This document shows positions 31,395-38,588 of a stretch of DNA of 38,588 nucleotides, piece after piece (position 1 is the stretch's first letter; every line of letters starts with the position of its first letter). Where the stretch lies: assembly GCF_000233695.2 (NCBI RefSeq), contig NZ_CM001488.1:3936071-3974658 (forward strand), written 5' to 3'. The notes beneath the pieces are model-generated. The model worked only from the letters and a program-made list of their open reading frames with translations. It was not told the origin of the DNA and did no database searches. Source of the stretch: Desulfobacter postgatei 2ac9 (GTDB lineage: Bacteria > Desulfobacterota > Desulfobacteria > Desulfobacterales > Desulfobacteraceae). The translations under genes and the position numbers were made by a program.

Positions 31395-33308
31395 ATGATT
31401 CAAATAACTTTCCCGGATAATGCAGTAAAAGAATTTAACGAACCGCCCACAGGCATGGATGTGGCAAAAAGCATTTCCGAAGGATTTGCCCGCAACTGCG
31501 TGGCTATGGCAATAGAGGGCAAAGCCCTTGATTTAGGCACGGTCATTGAAGAGGACAGTGCAGTGAGCTTTATCACCGCCAACGACGACCAGGGGCTGGA
31601 TATCCTACGACACTCCTCAGCCCATGTCATGGCCGAAGCCGTACTCAACCTCTACCCGGACGCCAAACTGACCATCGGTCCTGTGGTTGAAGATGGATTT
31701 TATTATGATATTGACATGGATCCGGTAAGCGAAACTGACCTTGAAAACATTGAAGCGGAGATGAAAAAAATCATCCAGGCCAAGGCAGGTTTTGAACGGC
31801 AGGTGGTCACACGGCAGCAGGCGCTTGAGCTGTTTGCCGACAATCCGTTTAAGGTGGAACTGATTAACGAGTTGCCCGAAGGCGAAGAGATCTCTTTGTA
31901 CCAAAACGGCAAATTCATTGACCTGTGCCGCGGCCCCCATATCCCCAACACCGGCATGATCAAGGGGGTCAAACTCTTAAAAACCTCCGGTGCCTACTGG
32001 CGGGCGGATCAGTCCCGGGAACAGCTCCAGCGGCTGTACGGCATCTCCTTTTTTGACAAAAAGAAACTCAACGCCTATCTCACCATGATTGAGGAAGCCA
32101 AGAAACGGGACCACAGGAAACTTGGCACCCGCCTGGATCTGTACTCTTTCCATGACGAAGCACCGGGTATGCCCTTTTTCCATGCCAAAGGCATTGCCAT
32201 GTGGAATGCGCTTTTGGAATACTGGCGCATGGAGCATAAAAAAGACGGGTATGTGGAGACCAAAACCCCGGTGATGATGACCCGAAAACTTTGGGAGCAA
32301 AGCGGTCACTGGGAAAACTACCGGGAAAACATGTACACATCCACCATTGATGACGAGGAATACGCCATCAAACCCATGAACTGTCCCGGCGGCATGATCC
32401 TTTACAAAACAACATCCCACTCTTACAAAGACCTGCCCCACCGGGCCGGAGAGATCGGGCTGGTGCACCGCCATGAATTTTCAGGCGCGTTGTCAGGATT
32501 GTTCCGGGTCCGGGCCTTTCACCAGGATGATGCCCATATTTTCATGACCCCGGACCAGATCCAGGAAGAAGTTTTAGGCGTTTTGAAACTGGCTGAACGG
32601 GTCTATGCGCGGTTTGGACTATCCTTTCACCTGGAGCTCTCCACAAGGCCTGAAAAATCAATCGGCACGGATGAACAATGGGAAACCGCCACCAACGGAC
32701 TGCGCAATGCCATAGAAGCTTATGGCCGGGAATTCATGATCAATGAAGGGGATGGTGCATTTTACGGTCCCAAGATAGACATCCACATCAAGGACGCTTT
32801 GGGCAGAACCTGGCAGTGTGGCACCATTCAGCTGGACATGGCGCTGCCGGAACGTTTTGATCTGACTTACAAGGGCGCGGACAATGAAAAACACCGGCCC
32901 ATCATGATCCACCGGGTGATCTACGGCTCCATGGAACGGTTTTTCGGTATCCTTGTGGAGCATTTTGCAGGCAAATTCCCCCTGTGGCTGGCCCCGGTCC
33001 AGGCCGTGATCCTGCCCATCAACCAGGAACTGGCTCCCTATGCAAAAGAGATCCAACACCTGTTGGCGCTCCATGACATCCGCTGCGACGTAGATGACAG
33101 AAGCGAGACCCTTAAAAAGAAAATCAGAGAGGCCCAACTGGACTATATTCCTTTAATCATCACCATTGGGGACAAGGAAAAAGAAGAAAAAGTATTGTCG
33201 GTGCGCACGTTGGACGGCAAGGTCAAAATGGGGGTCACCCACGAAGAATTCCTGACCAAGGTCTGCGCCCATATCAGAGACCGGGTCCTGGAGGGAATTG
33301 ATCTTTAA
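31395..33308 (+). CDS. thrS: Threonyl-tRNA synthetase
   Basis: 637 residues from MIQITFPDNAVKEF; CAGGA lies 13 nt upstream, and the earlier in-frame starts at 31320 lie outside the conserved TGS domain. Domains: TGS (1-60), editing SAD domain with H.SAHV...HP-type and CRGPHIPNTG, class II core (MNCPGGMILYK; LSTRPEKSIGTDEQW; QLDMALPERFDL; PIMIHRVIYGSMERFFGILVEH), anticodon-binding domain from ~540. Charges tRNA-Thr. Divergent from rnd. Confidence 0.97.
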   Translation: MIQITFPDNAVKEFNEPPTGMDVAKSISEGFARNCVAMAIEGKALDLGTVIEEDSAVSFITANDDQGLDILRHSSAHVMAEAVLNLYPDAKLTIGPVVEDGFYYDIDMDPVSETDLENIEAEMKKIIQAKAGFERQVVTRQQALELFADNPFKVELINELPEGEEISLYQNGKFIDLCRGPHIPNTGMIKGVKLLKTSGAYWRADQSREQLQRLYGISFFDKKKLNAYLTMIEEAKKRDHRKLGTRLDLYSFHDEAPGMPFFHAKGIAMWNALLEYWRMEHKKDGYVETKTPVMMTRKLWEQSGHWENYRENMYTSTIDDEEYAIKPMNCPGGMILYKTTSHSYKDLPHRAGEIGLVHRHEFSGALSGLFRVRAFHQDDAHIFMTPDQIQEEVLGVLKLAERVYARFGLSFHLELSTRPEKSIGTDEQWETATNGLRNAIEAYGREFMINEGDGAFYGPKIDIHIKDALGRTWQCGTIQLDMALPERFDLTYKGADNEKHRPIMIHRVIYGSMERFFGILVEHFAGKFPLWLAPVQAVILPINQELAPYAKEIQHLLALHDIRCDVDDRSETLKKKIREAQLDYIPLIITIGDKEKEEKVLSVRTLDGKVKMGVTHEEFLTKVCAHIRDRVLEGIDL

Positions 33309-33423
33309 CATATTAAATCATGCCTGATTTTTCAGATAAACCGGCACAGATTCTATATTACGGCGCCCTGAACCCGGGCTTATGTACCCCATAATGACAA
33401 AAAAAACACAGGAGGAACACGCC

Positions 33424-34260
33424 ATGGAAATCACCTGCCTGCTTGAAAACAACACCACGGACCCGCAACTTGCAGCGGCCCACGGCTTAAGTTTTTTTAT
33501 CCGCACAGGCACCCGGTCCATTCTTTTTGATATGGGACCGGACCAAAAATTTGCAGACAATGCAAAACATCTGGGTGTGGACCTGTCAAAAACGGACATA
33601 GCCGTGCTGTCCCACGGGCACTATGACCATGGCGGCGGCATCCCGCAGTTTCAAACGATCAATGACAAAGCAGCAATCATCATGACCCGGGGGGCCATTG
33701 AAGGCAGATACTATGCCCGCTACAAGAATAATGAACCCCGATATATCGGCCTTGATACCGATGCCATTGACAAAAGCCGGTGCCGGTTTATTGGTGCGGA
33801 CCTGGCCTTGTCCGAGGATTTAACCATTATCACGGATTTTTCAAAAAAGGGCTTTATCCCCCAGGGCAATTCAGACCTTTTAAGGCAGCAGGAAGACGGG
33901 AAACTGATTGAGGATGAATTTTCCCATGAACTGGCCCTGCTGATCGTGGAAGACGGTACCTCGGTTCTGTTCACCGGATGCGCCCACTCGGGCATGGGGA
34001 ATATGATTGATACGGTCCTTACCCGCACGGGCCGGGGTCATATTGACCATGTAATCGGCGGATTCCACCTGTATAATCGCATCACCCGGGTCACAGAACC
34101 GGACAGCCGCCTGGATATTCTGGTCGACGAACTGTCATCCCATAGCGGCACAACCTATTATACCGGTCACTGTACGGGTCCTGATGCCCCGGCTTACATG
34201 TCCCGCAAAATGACACGCCCAATCAACGTGTTTGCCACAGGTACCCGGCTTGAACTCTGA
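33424..34260 (+). CDS. MBL-fold metallohydrolase (MptN/COG1237-like)
   Basis: 278 residues from MEITCLLENNT, with AGGAGG 8 nt upstream; the earlier ATGs at 33382 and 33394 lie before it. The metal motif is LSHGHYDHGGGI, with later VLFTGCAHSGM and GGFHL. This pattern, with TGCAHSG, is that of the dihydropterin-related phosphate synthase group found in anaerobes and archaea, whose substrates are poorly known. The last residues hold a CHxC-like YTGHCTG. Confidence 0.85.
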   Translation: MEITCLLENNTTDPQLAAAHGLSFFIRTGTRSILFDMGPDQKFADNAKHLGVDLSKTDIAVLSHGHYDHGGGIPQFQTINDKAAIIMTRGAIEGRYYARYKNNEPRYIGLDTDAIDKSRCRFIGADLALSEDLTIITDFSKKGFIPQGNSDLLRQQEDGKLIEDEFSHELALLIVEDGTSVLFTGCAHSGMGNMIDTVLTRTGRGHIDHVIGGFHLYNRITRVTEPDSRLDILVDELSSHSGTTYYTGHCTGPDAPAYMSRKMTRPINVFATGTRLEL

Positions 34261-34612
34261 TTTGTCCTATATCAATCCCGGAAAAATCTGTCATGATCCG
34301 CCTGACCTAATACGTCCATCACGCAGTTGGGGAGGAGACAAGACGGTCCTTTTGTAGCCGGGTAATTTGTACAGGGTATTTAATTAACTATTGCAATTTG
34401 GCGCAGGGGATGTTTAATCATTCCAAGAGGGTTGATTTTCAAAAGGAATTATGCAGATCTGCTTAACATAAAAATTATCATGTTATGCAGTTAGATAATC
34501 ACTCTTGAATGATATACAGATCTGCTGAACATATTGTTATGCGAATACTATGGAGTTGTGAAGTATGATTGCTGGAAATACATTAGCACCATCGCCAAAG
34601 GAGAAATGCTAA
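34261..34612. other. Gene-free interval with two related attC-like repeat blocks
   Basis: 352 bp. CAGATCTGCTkAACATA followed by GTTATGC occurs twice: 34454-34488 (with a 10-bp insert) and 34517-34542. GCTTAAC at 34461 and GTTATGC at 34536 fit the integron R''/R' consensus, but no well-paired stem lies between them. The second GTTATGC matches the R' of the clear attC at 36702, hinting that 34536 to 36709 was one gene cassette. Nothing else recognisable. Confidence 0.4.
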
Positions 34613-35596
34613 GTGAGTGGAGATTCAACATATCTAAACACATCTGTAATCAATATCGCACGCAAAGATGTGGCAAGGCTGCCCCGTAATATGACAGTTC
34701 AGCAAACGTTGGACGAAATCAGGCAAAAGGGGCTCGGCGAAAGAATTGTCTATTTTTACGTAGTGGATGAAGATGATCGCCTGGTGGGAGTTGTGCCGAC
34801 CAGGCGATTGCTCTCCGCACCGACAGAACAGCGGATTTCCGAAATCATGATCACCCCTCCCATAATGATTCCGCAGCACACAACGGTGTTTGAGGCCCAC
34901 GAATATTTTATGCGGCACAAATTCCTGGCGTTTCCGGTGACGGATGAGCAGGGACGCATACTGGGCGTGGTCGATATCGCAATGTTTACCGGCGACAACT
35001 TTGATGTGGCCGATCGGGAAGACATGAACAGGGTTTTCGAGACGATCGGTTTTCGCATCATGCAGGTACGGGAGGCTTCCCCGCTTCGGGCCTTCCGGCT
35101 CCGGTTTCCATGGCTGCTTGCGACTATCACCAGCGGTACGGTGTGCGCACTGTTGGTTGGCGTGTACGAGGTAACATTGGCCAAGAGTCTGATATTAGCC
35201 TTTTTTCTTACGCTGGTGCTGGGTTTGGGCGAAAGCGTAAGCATTCAATCGATGACTTTGGCTATTCATAGTTTACGGTCGCGACAACCAGATTGGCTAT
35301 GGTACATACGAGCATTTTACCGCGAGGTGAGCGCGGCAATGTTGCTAGGTGTCGCTTGTGGGCTTGTGGTGGGCCTGATTGCCTGGCTATGGCGTAACGA
35401 AGGAATGGCGGCACTTACGATTGGCGCCAGCATCATGCTGACGCTGTGTGGCGGGGTATTCTGGGGGCTAACTATTCCGTCGCTACTGCACAAGCTGAAA
35501 CTGGACATGAGGATTGCCGCCGGACCAATCACTCTGGCATTGACCGACATTTCAACAATCCTGATCTATTTCAGTATAGCAAAAGCATTATTGTGA
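34613..35596 (+). CDS. MgtE-like membrane protein with paired CBS domains
   Basis: 327 residues starting at GTG (34613) after AAAGGAG; this is shorter than MgtE (about 450) as the N-terminal MgtE_N domain is missing. Two CBS domains (about 12-130: DEDDRLVGVVPTRRLL, then FPVTDEQGRILGVVDI) precede five hydrophobic segments (from about 165). The membrane domain has GLGESVSIQSMTLAI in place of MgtE's usual GGN.G.QS, and ends ALTDISTILIYFSIAKALL. It is likely a divalent-cation channel or transporter, but the changed selectivity motif leaves that open. Followed 66 bp later by a stress-protein gene. Confidence 0.8.
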   Translation: MSGDSTYLNTSVINIARKDVARLPRNMTVQQTLDEIRQKGLGERIVYFYVVDEDDRLVGVVPTRRLLSAPTEQRISEIMITPPIMIPQHTTVFEAHEYFMRHKFLAFPVTDEQGRILGVVDIAMFTGDNFDVADREDMNRVFETIGFRIMQVREASPLRAFRLRFPWLLATITSGTVCALLVGVYEVTLAKSLILAFFLTLVLGLGESVSIQSMTLAIHSLRSRQPDWLWYIRAFYREVSAAMLLGVACGLVVGLIAWLWRNEGMAALTIGASIMLTLCGGVFWGLTIPSLLHKLKLDMRIAAGPITLALTDISTILIYFSIAKALL

Positions 35597-35661
35597 GAGT
35601 GAAGGCGTTTAAAAAAAAACGTTTGCCAAGGAAGCGAACGGGCCTTGGGGGGAGATGATAA

Positions 35662-36594
35662 ATGAAAACATTCAAGAACATTCTTTACGTGGGTGAAGAT
35701 ACTGCAGATCAAGTGTCGGCTGTCGCACGCGCCGTGTCCATGGCAGAAAATAATCAGGCAAGACTGACTGTCATCGATGTCATCGCTCCGGTTCCTGAAC
35801 CTCACCTTTCAGGGACAGTCCAGCACCATATGCAAAAGTTGGACTCTTTAGTCGGACCTTACCGAAATCGCCTGACAATTAAAATTGATGTGTTGGCAGG
35901 AACGACTTTCCTTGAGGTAATTCGGTCGGTACTGCGTAATGCATATGATCTGGTAATCAAGGCTGCGGAAGACCCCGATTTTATAAAGAGACTGTTTGGC
36001 AGTGACGATATGCATTTGTTGCGCAAATGCCCTTGTCCGGTATGGCTGATGAAACTACCCGAAAAAACCAACTACAAATGTGTCTTGGCAGCTGTCGATT
36101 TCGACCCATTGCAATTTCACGCATCAGAACAAGCCTTCAATACTGAAATTATTGATCGGGCCGCTGCGCTTGCCCTCTCCGACACAGCCTTCCTGCATAT
36201 TGTCCATGCGTGGGAAGCTTTTGCCGAAAAGGCTATGTTGGCTCATGGCGACATCTCAATTGAGAGTGTCACCGCTCATGTCCAAAAACAGCAGTTAATA
36301 CACCAAAAAGAACTCCATAGACTTGGAGAAGCGTTGCGGAACCGTATCGGTGCCGACGGCTATAGTAAGATTTCTCCCAGCTTTCATCTGCCCAAGGGAC
36401 CGACAAAAAAGGTTATCCCTCCTCTTGCGGCGGGGTTAGGGGCGGATCTGGTCGTCATGGGGACGGTCGCCCGTACTGGCATATCAGGGTTGATTATTGG
36501 CAATACCGCAGAGGCTATTCTCGATCAGCTTACATGTTCTGTGCTTGCCATAAAGCCTTCCGGGTTTAAGACACCAGTGAAATTGGACGAATGA
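35662..36594 (+). CDS. Tandem universal stress protein
   Basis: 310 residues as two UspA domains (about 1-138 and 140-300). The second has the ATP-binding signature VVMGTVARTGISGLIIGNTAEAIL, and the first has GSDDMHLLRKCPCPVWL. GGGGAGAT precedes the ATG. Tandem Usp proteins often accompany ion transporters in stress loci, matching its MgtE-like neighbour. Followed by an attC site 51 bp downstream, so the pair may sit in a mobile cassette. Confidence 0.9.
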   Translation: MKTFKNILYVGEDTADQVSAVARAVSMAENNQARLTVIDVIAPVPEPHLSGTVQHHMQKLDSLVGPYRNRLTIKIDVLAGTTFLEVIRSVLRNAYDLVIKAAEDPDFIKRLFGSDDMHLLRKCPCPVWLMKLPEKTNYKCVLAAVDFDPLQFHASEQAFNTEIIDRAAALALSDTAFLHIVHAWEAFAEKAMLAHGDISIESVTAHVQKQQLIHQKELHRLGEALRNRIGADGYSKISPSFHLPKGPTKKVIPPLAAGLGADLVVMGTVARTGISGLIIGNTAEAILDQLTCSVLAIKPSGFKTPVKLDE

Positions 36595-36644
36595 CATTAC
36601 TGATACTATGCCCTATTTTGGGACTGCCTTAATGGTAGAATGCT

Positions 36645-36709
36645 CGCATAACAACCGCATCAACTCGGACTGGCAATTCCGCTGCGCTCCATTGCCAGCC
36701 GGTTATGCG
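36645..36709 (+). other. Integron attC recombination site
   Basis: R'' CGCATAAC (36645-36652) and R' GTTATGCG (36702-36709) are perfect complements; pairing extends three more bases with a bulge. The inner stem TGGCAAT/ATTGCCA (36671-36677/36691-36697) and CGG/CCG (36666-36668/36699-36701) leave extrahelical bases on one side, as in attC. It follows the stress-protein gene in cassette orientation on the plus strand. It lies 19 kb from the broken intI, with no integrase beside it. Confidence 0.85.
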
Positions 36710-36714
36710 GAGCG

Positions 36715-36739
36715 TTCACGGCGGCTCCGCCGCCGTGAA
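36715..36739. repeat. Perfect 10-bp hairpin beside attC
   Basis: TTCACGGCGG, five-nt loop, CCGCCGTGAA. It lies 6 bp after the attC R' site, so it would be the start of the next cassette. It has no T-run, so it is not a terminator. Confidence 0.85.
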
Positions 36740-36873
36740 TCGCGGTGCTGACTTCGTCCAGCACCTTGTCCAGTCGCCTCTGGCGCCTGAACAAGGTACT
36801 GGACCGGTCACCGCACACCGATCATTCAGACTGCGTCTGCCTGATCGGCGTACGGCGCCGGTCAGCACCGCGA
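36740..36873. ncRNA. Candidate three-way-junction structured element (RNA or single-stranded DNA)
   Basis: A perfect 13-bp outer stem (TCGCGGTGCTGAC at 36740-36752, GTCAGCACCGCGA at 36861-36873) encloses two arms. Arm 1: GTCCAG.ACCTTGT (36756-36769) with ACAAGGT.CTGGAC (36791-36804), tipped by CCAG/CTGG. Arm 2: CCGATCA (36818-36824), AGAC/GTCT (36828-36831/36835-36838), TGATCGG (36842-36848). It is GC-rich, unlike the gene after it. It starts 31 bp past attC and ends 19 bp before a gene. I know no family with this shape. Confidence 0.55.
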
Positions 36874-36892
36874 TTAAGTCTATGGAGTAATT

Positions 36893-37366
36893 ATGACTAA
36901 GTACGTACCTTCCAAAATAGAATTAAACGGCGCATTGGATCATATTTATTACGAGATTTCTCAATTAGCTATGACAATGGTAGAGTCAAAAAATCCAATA
37001 ATAAACAATGCCTTGGTTGAATCCAGGCTCATCCATGTTAGAGCGTTACTTGATTTTTTTCAAAAGACCAACAGAACAAGAAGCAAAGGGGTCGAACTGG
37101 ATGACGTCCTGTCATCAGATTATGGGTTTCCAGCACAACAGGTAGGCATTCCATCTGAATATCAGGAAAGGTTAAATAAAGATTTGGCTCATTTAACCTA
37201 TTCTCGATCTCGGCGCCTTCCGAGCGATAAGCCATGGCCTCACGACCAAGTGATAGTACCGGTTTTAAAACATGCGTGTCATTTTGCTGACCATTTAATT
37301 TCGAGTTATTTGCCACAGAATTGCCCGGAAAAATTGAATGAATGGAAAGGATTGGCAGACCGCTAA
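36893..37366 (+). CDS. 157-aa protein of unknown function, likely cassette-borne
   Basis: Start ATG with GGAG 6 nt upstream. The predicted fold is helical: GALDHIYYEISQLAMTMVE, NNALVESRLIHVRALLDFFQ, later RLNKDLAHLTYSR and KHACHFADHLIS. The paired Arg/His (RLIHVRALLDFF and HLTYSRSRR) resembles small helical proteins, including HEPN-like ones, but no active site is clear. It follows an attC and a large structured element. A tail after the stop leads to a group II intron remnant at 37390. Confidence 0.6.
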   Translation: MTKYVPSKIELNGALDHIYYEISQLAMTMVESKNPIINNALVESRLIHVRALLDFFQKTNRTRSKGVELDDVLSSDYGFPAQQVGIPSEYQERLNKDLAHLTYSRSRRLPSDKPWPHDQVIVPVLKHACHFADHLISSYLPQNCPEKLNEWKGLADR

Positions 37367-37389
37367 AGGTAGTATAAAAAGATTTAATA

Positions 37390-37830
37390 GGGATAGGGAC
37401 GCCCCTCGCGGGGCGCCCCTCCCACACCACCGGACATACGGGGCCGTATCCGGCGGTTCGGCTGGTCAAAACAGGTACAGATAAAATACATCCGGCCTGC
37501 CGGGCTTTAATCAAGCAGAACGCTACCGACATTTCAGCGTCCGCTCCATTATGTCGGTAAGAACATGCTCTTTGATAACCGCGACCATTTACCCAAACCA
37601 TTCGGCTTGGGCACCGTTCGGGCCTTCATCGGGGTGAGACCTCCGGGTATACTTCTCCCGCTTTCGGGAGGCCCAGCTCGTTTCCATCGACTACTATGCC
37701 CTCTGCTGACTTCTGCCACGTGATCGCCTCCCCTTACGGTTCGGTCAGTCCTTTGATAGACATCGCGGCAGATCTCCCGGGGTAAACACATGTCTTTCGG
37801 TACGCGAATGCCGAGTTTACGGACACACCT
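37390..37830 (-). mobile_element. Group II intron with internally deleted reverse-transcriptase gene
   Basis: Minus strand. 5' end near 37828 reads GTGTG. The reverse-transcriptase start survives: MKARTVPKPNGLGKWSR (about 37627-37580), then the frame ends within ~10 codons. The body and RT domains are gone. The 3' part has domain V (37426-37457: ACCGCCGGA, TACGG/CCGTA with the two-base bulge, TCCGGTGGT) and a domain-VI-like stem (GGGGCGCCCC...). Domain V suggests the RNA was once a real intron; the deleted form could at most be mobilised in trans. Confidence 0.75.
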
Positions 37831-37871
37831 TAAGATGGATATGAAATCTGGGTGAAATCTGGGGACACCTT

Positions 37872-38588
37872 AAATCTGGGGACATCTATGATAAGTTTTG
37901 TCAAGGGGAAAATGTAGATTTCCCTTCACTTTTTAAAGACATTCTCCAAAAGCGTTAAATGGCCCATTGCATTAACTCCTGATCTTTTTAATCTATTTCA
38001 TTTAAGTGCCAAAAAGATAAAGATCTTTTGACCAGACATCTATTTGCTGTATCAGGTCCTTTTGTAAAGGAACCATCACAGAAGATTAAGTTTGGGTAAA
38101 CCCGCTGACCTTGAAACACTATAAATGATGTATCACGGCGGTTGCCGATCACATAGTCCCCAGAAAGCAAGGACCAGCGGGAAGATCTATTGTAAATGCA
38201 ATGCTATTAATGTATCAATCGGACCGTATCAGGCAGCCTGATATGGAGCTGTCACCTCAAAATCCTTTTTGGATTTTTCAACAGCCAGCATATAGGCTAC
38301 AAGTTTTCTTGCTACGGCCAGGGTCGCTCTATTCTTGTTTCCCTTTCTCAATTCCCTTTCATGAATTTCAGCCAATTGAGGATTCCAATGTGGTGCAAGT
38401 TTTGCCGCCTCAACCAGAACAGTTTGCAAATGTTTATTTCGTTTTTTGGATATCGGACCACGACTTTCTTTGCCGCCAGATTCTTTTTGAGCCGCGCAAA
38501 GGGCCACAATAACTAACTGCCTGACGTACTGCTCCAAATCGCTCTACCTCACCTACTTCCAACACCCAGGTTAAAGCCGTCACCTCTC
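37872..38588 (-). mobile_element. Second IS110/IS1111-family copy (partial, runs off the window)
   Basis: Matches 1283-1998 with a constant offset of 36,589 (36,590 after a one-base insertion). Three or four substitutions distinguish the copies in the non-coding region and gene. The left end is set by identity with the first copy; upstream sequence TTAAATCTGGGGACA differs from that at 1281. Confidence 0.85.
38229..38588 (-). pseudogene. Frameshifted IS110-family transposase (partial)
   Basis: The same C-terminal region as 1640-2668 but with an extra G in the CAAAGGGCC run near 38500, which shifts the frame between SYCGL and CAAQKESGG. The rest lies beyond the window. Loss of the domain linkage should inactivate this copy unless frameshifting occurs. 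Confidence 0.85.

Noticed and set aside
30117-31403. Longer RNase D starting at 31403
   Set aside because: The extra 52 residues overlap thrS, are low-complexity, and the GTG at 31247 gives the family's length.
34461-34542. Full attC site before the MgtE-like gene
   Set aside because: R''/R'-like ends exist, but the inner sequence has no convincing paired stem, so it was listed only as an observation.
36740-36873. Structured element as a second attC
   Set aside because: The ends lack the RYYYAAC/GTTRRRY pair, and the stem continues without the usual extrahelical bases.

Overview
The window looks like chromosome of a sulfate-reducing deltaproteobacterium (Desulfobacterota, probably Desulfobacterales). 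This is inferred from a small siroheme sulfite-reductase-type protein, a sigma-54 two-component style and overall gene flavour; there is no rRNA or marker phylogeny here. No tRNA, rRNA or CRISPR array was seen.

Left flank (1-4130) is a scrapheap of mobile DNA: the 5' part of a group II intron (minus strand), a truncated REP-associated tyrosine transposase (RAYT), a BrnT/BrnA toxin-antitoxin pair, a complete IS110/IS1111-family element with a structured non-coding region, a full-length inverted second RAYT, and a Phd/YefM antitoxin whose PIN toxin was cut by that RAYT. The two RAYT copies form a 389-bp inverted repeat.

Centre (about 4220-17781) is an integron integrase gene (intI) split by a 12,358-bp genetic island. 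The two intI parts join exactly (..GHAD-V-STTMIYTHV..) if the island is removed at a GT dinucleotide. The island encodes a large serine recombinase at its right end. Its reconstructed circular junction is strongly quasi-palindromic, as expected of a serine-integrase attP. The native 3' end of the recombinase gene and its terminator sit at the opposite (left) end of the island, 12 kb away. Inside are an AT-rich cargo block (membrane-anchored protein; VRR-NUC-type nuclease plus membrane protein bracketed by direct repeats), a GNAT-like protein, an XRE regulator, a replication-initiator-like gene with four helically phased iteron-like repeats, a terminase-small-subunit-like AT-hook protein with a 45-codon AT-hook mini-gene, a resolvase with a palindromic operator region, and a run of small coupled genes. 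There are no capsid or conjugation genes. The layout resembles a phage satellite or an integrated plasmid.

Right of the island (17914-34260) is ordinary chromosome: a sulfite-reductase-like protein, chorismate mutase/prephenate dehydrogenase, a ZraPSR-like sigma-54 two-component system with divergent zraP-like gene and a consensus -24/-12 promoter, an FAH-family enzyme, a broken rhomboid gene, an S1 serine protease, a TPP-riboswitch-controlled thiSGHF operon, dapF, rnd, thrS and an MBL-fold protein.

Right flank (34261-38588) is again accessory: an MgtE-like membrane protein with CBS domains and a tandem universal stress protein, followed by a good integron attC site, a GC-rich element able to fold into a multi-arm structure, an unknown 157-aa gene, an internally deleted group II intron, and a second, frameshifted IS110-family copy running off the window end.
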